Of a stretch of 64,000 nt of DNA, positions 9,621-18,295 are shown piece by piece (the first letter of the stretch is position 1; the number at the start of each line of letters is the position of its first letter). Origin of the DNA: Paenibacillus sp. KS-LC4 (GTDB lineage: Bacteria; Bacillota; Bacilli; Paenibacillales; Paenibacillaceae); NCBI RefSeq assembly GCF_036894955.1, contig NZ_CP145905.1, positions 125,001-189,000 on the forward strand. Direction: 5' to 3'. The position numbers and the translations under genes are program-made. Under the pieces are notes generated by a model that worked only from the letters and a program-made list of their open reading frames with translations, was not told where the DNA came from and did not search any database.

Positions 9621-10754
9621 ATGAAAGCTATTGATATTAGCGGTATGAGTGCAGTTACCTGTCTAGGCAATGATTTATCTGATATTTGGCAGCAGGTATG
9701 TGAGGGATCTAGCGGTTTAAGGCCAATTACATTGTTTGATACTTCAAAAAGCCGCTCCTCTATTGGGGGGGAAGTTTCCAGCGAGCCAGTTGCTCAGGGA
9801 TATGATAGAATGCTTGCCTTCTCGGTGCAAGCTATTCAGTCAGCTATGATCAATGCGAATATTGATTGTGATTACGTTCATTCTGTTCGAGCAGCGCTTA
9901 TTATTGGAACAAGCCTGGGGCATATTTTTGATAATGAATCAGGGCCTGTTGTGCTGGATGATTTTGTAGAGGAACTTAAAATCAAGCTTGGCTTGAACAT
10001 AGCTGTATTAACAGTCTCAACGGCCTGCTCCTCAGGAACGGATGCAATTGCCAATGGCGGCGATTTTATTGAGTTTTTAAATTACGATCTGGTCATTTGC
10101 GGCGGGGTAGATGTACTCGATTTATATAAATTAATGGGACATTCTAGTCTGCACACCTTATCTCCTAATAAATGTAAGCCGTTTGACCAGCATAATGATG
10201 GAACCTCACTTGGCGAAGGCGCGGCCTTTATCATTTTAGAAAATAGAGAAGCCCTTAAAGAACGTGGTGGGAGGCGCATCGCTGAGCTAGTCGGGCGCAG
10301 CAGTACAACCGATACGAAATCAGTTACCTCGCCAGATGAAAGTGGAGGCGGGGCAATAAGAGCAATCAGTCAAGCTCTTGGACAGAGTAAAAGCGGGCCT
10401 GAAAGTGTCTCGTATGTAAATGCTCATGGTTCGGCAACTCCAGTTAATGACGCAATGGAGGCAAGAGTATACCAAGAGCTGTTTCAAACAAGGGCTATAC
10501 CGATTTCCTCCACTAAAGCTGCTTTTGGGCATACACTGGGGGCAACAGGCGCCATTGAGGCTGTTATCGCTATTTTTGCACTCGTTCACGAGCAAGCACC
10601 GCCTACAGCAAATACAACAAAGCTGCATGAGGACTGGAGTGCGGCAAATGTCGTTTTTTCTAATCAGCCGCAGCCTATAGAGAAGCCCGAGACCGCAGTT
10701 ACGGTTACTTATGGCTTTGGCGGAGCTAATGCGTGTCTTGTTTTTCTAAAATAG
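9621..10754 (+). CDS. Beta-ketoacyl-ACP synthase (FabF-like, type II)
   Basis: 377 residues, somewhat shorter than FabF (about 410). The triad is intact: Cys136 in VSTACSSGTDA, His269 in VNAHGSATPVND and His304 in KAAFGHTLGATGA; the C-terminal GFGGANA block is present. It would do decarboxylative condensation on the upstream ACP. ATG at 9621 follows aggtgatggt. It is not the housekeeping fabF, which normally pairs with fabH or acpP; its partner is probably the half-length ketosynthase-like protein at 14188-14973. Confidence 0.92.
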   Translation: MKAIDISGMSAVTCLGNDLSDIWQQVCEGSSGLRPITLFDTSKSRSSIGGEVSSEPVAQGYDRMLAFSVQAIQSAMINANIDCDYVHSVRAALIIGTSLGHIFDNESGPVVLDDFVEELKIKLGLNIAVLTVSTACSSGTDAIANGGDFIEFLNYDLVICGGVDVLDLYKLMGHSSLHTLSPNKCKPFDQHNDGTSLGEGAAFIILENREALKERGGRRIAELVGRSSTTDTKSVTSPDESGGGAIRAISQALGQSKSGPESVSYVNAHGSATPVNDAMEARVYQELFQTRAIPISSTKAAFGHTLGATGAIEAVIAIFALVHEQAPPTANTTKLHEDWSAANVVFSNQPQPIEKPETAVTVTYGFGGANACLVFLK

Positions 10755-10795
10755 ACAGTGGACATGAGCTGACAAAAGGGTAGGAGTGGTCTGTT

Positions 10796-11860
10796 TTGCA
10801 TTCAAGAAAACATATTTTAATGACCGGCATTACTGGCTTTATTGGAAGCTACTTAGCTGCGTCCTTTCTAAAACAATCTAATCCGCCTCATATTTATTAT
10901 TTAACGCAGGATGACATGGATGGCTCTAAGGCACGTCAAGCTGTTGAATTTGGGCTTGAGGACGACAGTTTTGAAATAGATTGGGAAAGCAGCCTTACCC
11001 CTCTTATTTGCTCGGATTTTAATCATTCTGCGGAATTATCGAAGGTGCTGAGCGAGTTGGAGGTAGATGAGGTATGGCATATTGCCGCCCAAATGAGCTA
11101 TGACTATAATGAATTGCCGCAAACGGTCCAGTTTAATGCAGTTACTTCTACCCATCTGTTAAATGCCCTTAAGCATTGCAGCAGATTTTATTTTTTCTCC
11201 AGTACCGGTGTAGCCGGCTTAGGAGAAGGCGGACAACATGAGGTGCCTGAACAGCTGCTGCACCAGTTTGATGTTGTAAACCCCTACACCCTTTCCAAAA
11301 TATTGGCGGAATACATGCTTTCAGATGCTGCAAGCAAGCGGGGGATTCCTCTCACCATTATAAGGCCGGGTAGTGTCATTGGGAGCAGTAAGACAGGCTG
11401 GGCGGGCCGAAGCCGCTATGGATATTATTCCTATTTATATCCGCTAAAGAAATTTCAAAACAAAGAGATGGTTTTTTATGTGGATATTGATCCGGATAAA
11501 AGGTTTCCTGTTATTCATGCCGATCATTTAGTTGAGTTATGTGAACGCCTTCGTCAGCGGGAGCAAAAAACGGCTTGTGAAATCGTTCATGCAGTAAATG
11601 AGGGATTATGGACGGCGAGGGAGCATTTCAGACTGCTGGAGGAAACGCTGAATAGCAAGCTTTCTATAGATTTCGGGGCTGGGCATGAAGGGTTTAACAA
11701 GGTCTACAACAGAATGAATGCGGATAATAACAAATTTATGGGTGTAACATGCACTTTTTCAATGAAGAGGCTAACAGAGGCTTTAGGTAAGGGGCAGTTG
11801 CCTCCAGCTTTAAGCGCAGAGAGTTTGAGGAATGTGTTTACAGGATATTTTAAGCCATGA
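10796..11860 (+). CDS. Extended SDR, thioester-reductase-like
   Basis: 354 residues with an N-terminal NAD(P)-binding GITGFIG (11-17), VWHIAAQ around residue 94, FSSTG (134-138) and Y164xxxK168 (PYTLSKILAEYML). The segment IIRPGSVIGSSKTG resembles carrier-protein thioester reductases that release chains as aldehydes or alcohols. It could instead be a sugar-epimerase-type or beta-hydroxyacyl reductase. TTG at 10796 is chosen because aggag lies nine bases before it. In this operon it is the best candidate for reductive chain release. Confidence 0.75.
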   Translation: MHSRKHILMTGITGFIGSYLAASFLKQSNPPHIYYLTQDDMDGSKARQAVEFGLEDDSFEIDWESSLTPLICSDFNHSAELSKVLSELEVDEVWHIAAQMSYDYNELPQTVQFNAVTSTHLLNALKHCSRFYFFSSTGVAGLGEGGQHEVPEQLLHQFDVVNPYTLSKILAEYMLSDAASKRGIPLTIIRPGSVIGSSKTGWAGRSRYGYYSYLYPLKKFQNKEMVFYVDIDPDKRFPVIHADHLVELCERLRQREQKTACEIVHAVNEGLWTAREHFRLLEETLNSKLSIDFGAGHEGFNKVYNRMNADNNKFMGVTCTFSMKRLTEALGKGQLPPALSAESLRNVFTGYFKP

Positions 11861-11879
11861 TAAAGACAGGTGTTTTCAC

Positions 11880-12257
11880 ATGAAAATACGAAGCCATTCA
11901 TTGGATCGTGTTATTGAGCTGGAGCCGGGGAGGTTCATTACTGCCTTAAAGTTTTTATCCTATAATGAGCCGATTTTTAATGAGCATTTTCCTGAGCGTG
12001 AGGTCTATCCAGGGTCCATGGTGCTGCAAAGCATATTTTCTGCTTTAAAGGTTGCTTTTCAATATGAAGAAGCTATGGATGTTTTGATGGAATGGGAATT
12101 AAAGTTGATTAATTTTAAGAAAATGTGTGAGCCAGGCGATCTATTAAAAATAGAGCTAAAGCGAATAGAGGATGCTGACAAAATCAGTTTTATAGTCAGT
12201 GAGTACTTTGGGCGGAACTTGCTTTGTAATGGGCAATTTGTGCAGAGGAAGGATTGA
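11880..12257 (+). CDS. Hotdog-fold FabZ-like dehydratase subunit, catalytic Glu replaced by Gln
   Basis: 125 residues with the FabZ signature FNEHFPEREVYPGSMVLQSI. The catalytic His is kept (H36), but 14 residues on, where FabZ has its catalytic Glu, there is Gln50. The second hotdog protein of the operon (13785-14168) has the opposite pattern. ATG at 11880 has only a weak aggtg upstream; an in-frame start at 11832 would overlap the previous gene. It probably forms a heteromer that dehydrates 3-hydroxyacyl-ACP. Confidence 0.78.
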   Translation: MKIRSHSLDRVIELEPGRFITALKFLSYNEPIFNEHFPEREVYPGSMVLQSIFSALKVAFQYEEAMDVLMEWELKLINFKKMCEPGDLLKIELKRIEDADKISFIVSEYFGRNLLCNGQFVQRKD

Positions 12258-12264
12258 AAGCGTA

Positions 12265-12996
12265 GTGGAAGCCGTTAAAAGGGCAGTTGTAACGGGAGGT
12301 ACGAGAGGAATAGGCAAAGTCATTACTGAGCGATTAATTGCTGCAGGCTATTTTGTAGATTTTACTTTTGTGCAATCCTATGAGCATGCTGAAGAGCTGG
12401 AAAGGCGTTATGCAGGCAAATGCAGAGGAGCGAAGGTGGATAGCAGGCATCCTGAGGAAGTACGCAAATATATTGAGAATATTTCTTCAGCGGAACCTAT
12501 AACTGTTTTAGTGAATAATGCGGGTATCACGTTTAACGCTTTGGCTAAAGAAGGAACATGGGAGGATTTTCAAGACACCTTGAATATTAATTTGGGGGGG
12601 AGCTTCCACTTTTGCAAGGAGCTTATCCCACAAATGAATAGAGCGAGGAATGGAGACATTATTATGATTTCCTCGCTTGCCTCCGATAATGTGCGGGTGG
12701 GAAATGCCTATTACGGTACTTCCAAGGCTGCAGTAAATCGTTTTACGGAGACGCTGGCAATAGAGCTTGCGAGAATGAACATAGCCTGCAACATAATCTC
12801 CCCGGGCTTTGTAGAAACGGATTTGGTTAAAGAGCTGCTTACTGATGAAAAGAGAAGAGAGCTTCTGAAGGAGATTCCACTGCGCCGTTTTACTTTGCCA
12901 GAGGAAGTGGCGGATGCGGTCATGTTTTTGCTGGGGAGGAAACCGCTGTTAATAGGTGCCAATATTCCGCTTGGCGGCGGCGGTCACTTACGATAA
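12265..12996 (+). CDS. 3-oxoacyl-ACP reductase, FabG-like SDR
   Basis: A 243-residue classical SDR. The cofactor loop is TGGTRGIG (10-17), NNAG is present near 84-87, and the catalytic Ser-Tyr-Lys set is S137, Y150 and K154 (YYGTSKAAVNRF). FabG features such as the ISPGFVETDL segment and C-terminal GANIPLGGG are seen. GTG at 12265 gives the family length; aggaagg lies upstream. It would reduce the beta-keto group formed by the ketosynthase. Confidence 0.9.
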   Translation: MEAVKRAVVTGGTRGIGKVITERLIAAGYFVDFTFVQSYEHAEELERRYAGKCRGAKVDSRHPEEVRKYIENISSAEPITVLVNNAGITFNALAKEGTWEDFQDTLNINLGGSFHFCKELIPQMNRARNGDIIMISSLASDNVRVGNAYYGTSKAAVNRFTETLAIELARMNIACNIISPGFVETDLVKELLTDEKRRELLKEIPLRRFTLPEEVADAVMFLLGRKPLLIGANIPLGGGGHLR

Positions 12997-13008
12997 TGGG
13001 AGGGCACA

Positions 13009-13794
13009 ATGAAGCTGCTGGAAGGAAAACGTGGTCTTGTTACAGGTGTAGTTAATCACCGTTCCATTGCATGGGGAATTGCAAAATTATTTCATGAGCA
13101 GGGCGCAACCCTTGGATTTACGTATCATCGTGAAAAGAAATGGGTAGAAAAGCTTGCTTCGTCCATTGACGCGGATTTTGTTGAAAACTGTGATGTATCC
13201 GACGACGAGCAGATTAAGCGAGTATGCGATTTGTTTGGCAGTCGCTATGAATCCGTTGATTTTATTATACATGCGATTGCCTATGCTGATGGAAACGAGC
13301 TAGCGGGAGGAGTAATTAATACTTCAAGACAGGGCTTTCTTCATACGATGAATGTGTCCGCATATTCTATCATCCCTTTTTGTCAGTATAGCCGTCCGTA
13401 TTTTAGAGAGGGCTCCTCTATTATCTCTCTTTCTTACTTGGGTGCTGAAAGGGTATGTGCAGGATACAATGTGCTTGGCATAGCCAAAGCGGCATTGGAA
13501 ACAACCTGCAAATATTTAGCCTCTGACCTAGGAGGGGAACAGGTTAGGGTAAATGCAATTTCTGCTGGACCGATTCGGACGCTTGCTGCATTTGGCCTGC
13601 CTAATTTTAAGGAAATGGTTGAAAAAAGAGCGGGGCAAAGCCCTCTTAAAAGGAATGTGACACAAGAGGATGTAGCCAAGACAGCTTTATACCTTGCTAG
13701 TGATTTAGCTAGTGGAACTACTGGGGAAATTATACATGTTGACGCGGGCTACAATATTATGGGCACGTGGACTGAGGAAGTGCCATGTACTTAA
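13009..13794 (+). CDS. Enoyl-ACP reductase, FabI-like
   Basis: A 261-residue FabI homologue. The long-spaced catalytic residues are present: Y143, Y153 and K160 (YNVLGIAK), matching Tyr146/Tyr156/Lys163 of E. coli FabI. The N-terminal GVVNHRSIAWGIA is the FabI cofactor loop. The ATG at 13009 has gggagg upstream. In the operon it could be the reductive step that saturates the chain. The alternative is a self-resistance copy of the target, as proposed for FabI isozymes in some antibiotic clusters. The position between ketoreductase and dehydratase genes favours a catalytic role, without excluding the other. Confidence 0.9.
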   Translation: MKLLEGKRGLVTGVVNHRSIAWGIAKLFHEQGATLGFTYHREKKWVEKLASSIDADFVENCDVSDDEQIKRVCDLFGSRYESVDFIIHAIAYADGNELAGGVINTSRQGFLHTMNVSAYSIIPFCQYSRPYFREGSSIISLSYLGAERVCAGYNVLGIAKAALETTCKYLASDLGGEQVRVNAISAGPIRTLAAFGLPNFKEMVEKRAGQSPLKRNVTQEDVAKTALYLASDLASGTTGEIIHVDAGYNIMGTWTEEVPCT

Positions 13795-14168
13795 GCTTAT
13801 GCGGTGCGGTTGAGCTAGAAAATCAGAGGTATAGGGCGATCTTTCATCCAGAACGATATATGCCGTTTCTGGAAGGCGGCCAAGCTGGAGCGATTCCGCT
13901 ATATATTATGATTGAGGCGCTTGCCCAAATTAGCTGTCGTGCCTCTAGCACTGCTTTTTTTGGGGGGGCTCGAACCATTCCGGTTCAAATCAAAAATGTC
14001 CGCTATGTAAAGCAAATTTTTGATTCCTATCCTGTAGGAGAGCTGGTGCTCTCGGCAGATGTAGGGCAGAAAGGCAAGTTTGCTCTAGCGGATTGCAAGT
14101 TGGAAACGGCAGAGGGAGAAATGATTGTCGAGGCTGCGATTACGGTGAGTCCGCTTCCACCACAATAA
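13785..14168 (+). CDS. Hotdog-fold FabZ-like protein, catalytic His replaced
   Basis: 127 residues. The hotdog central helix reads PLYIMIEALAQIS, keeping the FabZ catalytic Glu (E44), but the GHFPG block is replaced by a glycine-rich LEGGQAGAI; the position 14 residues before the Glu is E30 rather than His. This mirrors the other hotdog protein (His kept, Glu lost). The start overlaps the end of the FabI-like gene by 10 bases. Probably the second subunit of a heteromeric dehydratase. Confidence 0.72.
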   Translation: MYLSLCGAVELENQRYRAIFHPERYMPFLEGGQAGAIPLYIMIEALAQISCRASSTAFFGGARTIPVQIKNVRYVKQIFDSYPVGELVLSADVGQKGKFALADCKLETAEGEMIVEAAITVSPLPPQ

Positions 14169-14187
14169 AGAAAGGTATGAAAACAAA

Positions 14188-14973
14188 GTGATGCCTTTAA
14201 AATTATTTGCTTCTGTTATCGTGACCTTTCAGGGCTATGGGCTGGAGGGGCTGCAAAAAAGCTTTGAATGCGAAATGCCCGCCGAGCCGCATATTCTTCG
14301 TCCTGAAGCTTTGAGAGGACATGTATCAAAAATAGACCCTGCCACAGAATTATCTGCTTCAGCAGCTGTGGCAATGAGAGAAAAGCTTCCGCGAATAGAC
14401 AATGAGCGTATAGGTATTATTTTAGGCACAAGGGCTGGCAATCATGTTCTGGCTCGGCAATATGGTGACCGAATTCGCCGTCAAGCTAGCTCGCCGGTTC
14501 TTTTTTCGACCTCTGGCTACAGCATCTGTGCCGGGCTTGCTGCATTTTCGGCTAAAATAAATGGTCCATCACTAGTCATAGCGGGAAAGCAAAGCAATTG
14601 GGCAGATTGCCTCATAGTTGCTAGCAACTACATAGCACGTGGCGATGCAGATATGATATGGGTCGGGCAGGTAGAAGTTACAGAAGACGGGAAGCATGGG
14701 ATTTGTGGACTGACTGCTTTGGCCAAGCTGCAAGAGGATGACGATGCCCAGACTGTGAAGGTTCATTTTGCGGATAGTGATCGTTTCATATTCAATGACT
14801 CTGCTGCTGCAACGCTGCAAAAACAAGGACTGGCGGCTTCGTTCCTTCCTACAGGACTTGACCATCTTCATGATTGCATCGAAACCTGCTTATTAACGAA
14901 CGAAGACAGCGAAGCGCTTGTCTATAATAGTCAGTTTGGAAGACGAGTAATCGTGCAGAGAGGTTTATTATGA
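14188..14973 (+). CDS. Half-length ketosynthase-like protein with Gln at the active Cys (chain-length-factor-like)
   Basis: 261 residues resembling only the N-terminal thiolase-fold half of a ketosynthase (the Ketoacyl-synt_2 type). Aligning ARGDADMIWVGQVE with the ketosynthase at 9621 puts Q135 (in VIAGKQSNWAD) at the place of the catalytic Cys. The C-terminal half with both His residues is missing. Cys-to-Gln is the hallmark of the KS-beta or chain-length factor of type II polyketide systems, so this may be a minimal partner of the complete ketosynthase. GTG 14188 or ATG 14191 are equivalent starts. The alignment is by eye. Confidence 0.68.
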   Translation: MMPLKLFASVIVTFQGYGLEGLQKSFECEMPAEPHILRPEALRGHVSKIDPATELSASAAVAMREKLPRIDNERIGIILGTRAGNHVLARQYGDRIRRQASSPVLFSTSGYSICAGLAAFSAKINGPSLVIAGKQSNWADCLIVASNYIARGDADMIWVGQVEVTEDGKHGICGLTALAKLQEDDDAQTVKVHFADSDRFIFNDSAAATLQKQGLAASFLPTGLDHLHDCIETCLLTNEDSEALVYNSQFGRRVIVQRGLL

Positions 14974-16412
14974 TAAAAGTAACGGAGTGGCTGGATAGTT
15001 TAGCTAATAAAAATGCGGTGTTAACGGATTTTTCCGGGGCATCCATTATAGAAGTGAGCTACAAAGAATTTATGAATTGTGTGAGCGAAACGGCGATGGA
15101 ATGGAGTAAGCTTGGCGTTGTTGCAGGCAGTACGGTGCTTCTTTCCTTGCCTAGTCACCTGTCCTTACTAATTCACACGCTAGCTTTAGTAAAGCTGGGC
15201 GCAGCTCCTGCCCCTATATCCAATCATCTGACGGGTGAGACGTTTCGCCATATTTGTCATACGGTTCAACCCTGTGCAATCCTGTCTACCCAGGCAAAAA
15301 TGGAGCAGAGCCTTATAACAGAGTTCGAAGTAAAATCCGCCCGGTTTGCTGTTTTTCATCCGTTAAAGCTATTCGTGAGGAAGAACAGGGCTATTAATTC
15401 CAGCTTAGAAAATTGCTGCATCCTCTCAACTACTGGAAGCACGGGCTTACCTAAGTCAGTGGTCCATGCTTCTAGCAGTCTCCTGCAAAATGCCTTACTG
15501 CATATGAATGAAATAGATAAACATGAGGGAGGCAGCTATATTGCCTCTCTGCCTATTTTTTATTCCTATGGCTTGGTTGCAGGGGTTTTAGGGGCTTTGA
15601 GCAAAGGCAAAAATATTTATTTTCCAGAGCAGCCCTTTTATCCGCGAGGCTGGTTTGATTTGTGCGAGCAGCAAAATATCTCGCTAGCATCTATTACCCC
15701 TTCCTTATTAAAAAGATTGCTTGCAACAGACAGGATATTTCCTAGCACGCTTCGTAAGCTTACGATCGGAGGCGATCTGTCTGATCAAGAGGATCTCGAG
15801 CAACTGCAAGCCGTATACTCAGGCGATATTTATCTTACTTACGGATTGTCAGAAGCCGGCCCGAGGGTAATGACACAGAAACTAAAGAAGAATTACACAG
15901 CAGAGCAGGGCGTACCGATGGGTAGGCCTTTATCTGGAATTGAACTTAAGCTTGATGATGCGTATAGTATCGACGGCGATGAATATGGCGAGCTATGGGT
16001 GAAAACCCCTACAGCTATGTTGGGATATTTGCAGGACAAGCAGTTTCGGAGAGATGATTTTAACGGGGAATGGCTGCGAACGGGCGATATTGTCCGAAGA
16101 ACAAAGGGCTTGGAGCAAGATGTTTTTTTTGTGGAACGGAAGAAAAACATTATTGTTTCCGGCGGTGAGAAGCTATATCCCGGTATCATTCGAAATGTTC
16201 TTCTGCAGCACCCACTTGTAGTAGAAGCGATGATCTTCAGCCTGCCTAGCGAAAGGTGGGGGAATGTTCCCGCTGCTGCTATAAAGCTAGTGTCAGAGGC
16301 AGCTGAGAACGAACTTCCTTTGATTTTGGAATGGTGCAAATCGCGACTGCGGGGCATAGAGACACCCCATAAATTAGTAATAGAAAAGGATTTAATTGTC
16401 TCAAAAAAATAA
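14970..16412 (+). CDS. AMP-dependent acyl/aryl ligase
   Basis: A 480-residue ANL-family enzyme. Motifs: STTGSTGLPKSVVHAS (P-loop), LTYGLSEAGPR (A5), EWLRTGDIV (A7) and ERKKNIIVSGGEKLYP (A8 hinge). The C-terminus ends just after IVSKK, short for the usual A10 region, though a lysine is present. The family activates carboxylic acids as adenylates and loads CoA or a carrier. It probably supplies the starter acid for the ACP; the acid is unknown. The start overlaps the previous gene (atga). The stop follows a seven-A run, a spot where a sequencing error could matter. Confidence 0.85.
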   Translation: MIKVTEWLDSLANKNAVLTDFSGASIIEVSYKEFMNCVSETAMEWSKLGVVAGSTVLLSLPSHLSLLIHTLALVKLGAAPAPISNHLTGETFRHICHTVQPCAILSTQAKMEQSLITEFEVKSARFAVFHPLKLFVRKNRAINSSLENCCILSTTGSTGLPKSVVHASSSLLQNALLHMNEIDKHEGGSYIASLPIFYSYGLVAGVLGALSKGKNIYFPEQPFYPRGWFDLCEQQNISLASITPSLLKRLLATDRIFPSTLRKLTIGGDLSDQEDLEQLQAVYSGDIYLTYGLSEAGPRVMTQKLKKNYTAEQGVPMGRPLSGIELKLDDAYSIDGDEYGELWVKTPTAMLGYLQDKQFRRDDFNGEWLRTGDIVRRTKGLEQDVFFVERKKNIIVSGGEKLYPGIIRNVLLQHPLVVEAMIFSLPSERWGNVPAAAIKLVSEAAENELPLILEWCKSRLRGIETPHKLVIEKDLIVSKK

Positions 16413-16428
16413 ATTCAGGAGGCTTACA

Positions 16429-17280
16429 GTGAATAATACGATTAATGAAATTCCAGAAAACAGCTATTTTTATGGTCCCTATAATTGTACAATGAATGCA
16501 GTTGGATTATACTTACTCAAGCACAACATTAGTATAGATGCGATTTATAGCCATAATTTCAATTTCAGCTGCAGTTTTGATAACAAGACCATTTCCGGAT
16601 CTATGTCTAATCAAAGTTTATTTGATTTTGTAAAAGAATATTATAATATAGAATTAAAGGAAAACGGTGTGGACGGTATACCGACTAACGAGTATTTCAT
16701 GGTGACGGTGGATGTATTTTATGTGCCTGGAAACAGTTATTATAATAAGCATCATTCTGGACATAGCATGCTAGCCTATTTATCAGAGGACGGCATTGTA
16801 AATATTAATGATCCATATTTGAAAATCCATGAGCATATGCCGCTTGAGTCCTTCCTAAATACGCTTGTGGCGGGAAGACCTATTTATACCTTTGTAAGCC
16901 TGCCAGTATCCGATCGGGTAGCATCGGATAAAGGGCCATACATTTTGAACAAAGACTACAAAGTGCTTTATAAACACGCAGAGCAGGAACTATATCGTAT
17001 TCTTGAAGGTATTTGCAGCAATCTGGATGATGAATTTAATGTGGAGGCTTTTTTTGGCGGGCTGCGGACACTAGAAATTGCACGTGAGAATTATTTTAGA
17101 GCAGTAGAGGCGCCAGAGGAGTATGTAAAAAAAATTAAAATTGGCTGGAAAAAGACGTTGATGAATTACATTAGAATGAAAAAAAATGCTAAATATCTGG
17201 ATGATATTAAAGCTACTATCCAAGATGTGCTTGAAGACGAAATAAAATATTTAGATAGCTTACACGACCGAAGCCATTAG
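16429..17280 (+). CDS. BtrH-like N-terminal-domain protein (predicted acyltransferase)
   Basis: 283 residues related to the BtrH N-terminal family. A Cys lies early in GPYNCTMNAVGLYLL, a His lies in HHSGHSMLAYL and an Asp in NINDPY, the expected papain-like order. The rest is helical and charged. GTG at 16429 is chosen: aggagg lies six bases before, while the TTG at 16396 would overlap the ligase. In butirosin synthesis BtrH forms an amide from a carrier-bound acyl group. Here it could join the polyketide-type acyl chain to the carrier-bound amino acid, a step no intact condensation domain in the cluster can do. Function is inference. Confidence 0.65.
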   Translation: MNNTINEIPENSYFYGPYNCTMNAVGLYLLKHNISIDAIYSHNFNFSCSFDNKTISGSMSNQSLFDFVKEYYNIELKENGVDGIPTNEYFMVTVDVFYVPGNSYYNKHHSGHSMLAYLSEDGIVNINDPYLKIHEHMPLESFLNTLVAGRPIYTFVSLPVSDRVASDKGPYILNKDYKVLYKHAEQELYRILEGICSNLDDEFNVEAFFGGLRTLEIARENYFRAVEAPEEYVKKIKIGWKKTLMNYIRMKKNAKYLDDIKATIQDVLEDEIKYLDSLHDRSH

Positions 17281-17290
17281 GGGGAACAAC

Positions 17291-18295
17291 ATGAGTTTCA
17301 TTGAGGTAAAGGAGATTACAAAAAACTATCGTGTTCCTATTAAAGGAGAAGGTTTTGCAGGCCTAATCAAAAAATATTTGAAGCCTGAATACAAAACGTT
17401 ATGTGCTGTCAACCAAATATCGTTGAACGTTGATGAAGGCGAAATCATTGGTTACTTGGGTCCGAATGGGGCAGGGAAATCAACTACTTTAAAGATGCTA
17501 ACCGGTATTTTGCATCCTTCGAGCGGAGAGATATTGGTTGATGGCATGAGACCTTATTTGAACCAGAAGAAATATGGGTCACTTATAGGAGTTGTTTTCG
17601 GACAGAAAAGTCAATTGTGGTGGGATCTGCCGGCTAAGGACTCTTTAGAATTATACCGTGATATTTACAAGGTCTCCCTCCAGCAGTACAAGGAGAATAT
17701 TGATATGTTTAATTCCATCCTTTCGCTGCATGAATTTTGGGAAAGACCCGTTCGGAGTTTAAGCTTGGGGCAACGCATGCGGGTGGAGATTGCCTCCGCA
17801 CTGCTCCATGATCCTAAAATTCTCTTTCTGGATGAGCCTACAATAGGTCTGGATATTATTGTTAAGGAGAAAATTCGATTTTTCCTTAAAGAATTGAATG
17901 CTGCCAAAAAAACAACGATCTTCTTGACCACGCATGATATAACGGATATTGAGCGAGTATGTGAGCGAATCGTTATTGTGAATAAAGGCGAGAAAATTTT
18001 CGACGGCAATGCCAAACTATTGGAGGAAATGTTCTCGGAGCAGAAGGAAATCATTCTTACCTTTGCCGGGGATCGTGTGCCGGAATCGGTTAATAACATG
18101 TCCATAAACGGCAATATTAGTCGTATGGAAGGTAATCGGTTATGGCTACAAGTAAATAATACGATTCCAGTTTCGGAGCTCATCAAAGATATTGTTAATC
18201 TCTATGAGATTACGGACATCCAAATATCCGGCATTGAACTAGAAAGCTTGCTAAGCAAGGCGTATGTGTCTCCGCTCAAAGGAGAAGGCGGATGA
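17291..18295 (+). CDS. ABC transporter ATPase (ABC-2 exporter type)
   Basis: A 334-residue ATPase. Walker A is GYLGPNGAGKST, the signature is SLGQRMRVEIA, Walker B is ILFLDEPTIGLD, and the switch His is in LTTHD. The N-terminal extension and C-terminal 90 residues match the group of ABC-2 ATPases that pair with two different six-helix permeases, which follow directly. Likely exports the cluster product and may give self-resistance. Its stop overlaps the next start (atga). Confidence 0.92.
   Translation: MSFIEVKEITKNYRVPIKGEGFAGLIKKYLKPEYKTLCAVNQISLNVDEGEIIGYLGPNGAGKSTTLKMLTGILHPSSGEILVDGMRPYLNQKKYGSLIGVVFGQKSQLWWDLPAKDSLELYRDIYKVSLQQYKENIDMFNSILSLHEFWERPVRSLSLGQRMRVEIASALLHDPKILFLDEPTIGLDIIVKEKIRFFLKELNAAKKTTIFLTTHDITDIERVCERIVIVNKGEKIFDGNAKLLEEMFSEQKEIILTFAGDRVPESVNNMSINGNISRMEGNRLWLQVNNTIPVSELIKDIVNLYEITDIQISGIELESLLSKAYVSPLKGEGG

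Noticed and set aside
2290..17280. Butirosin-like aminoglycoside cluster, from the BtrH-like genes
   Set aside because: No 2-deoxy-scyllo-inosose synthase, aminotransferase or glycosyltransferase of that pathway is present.
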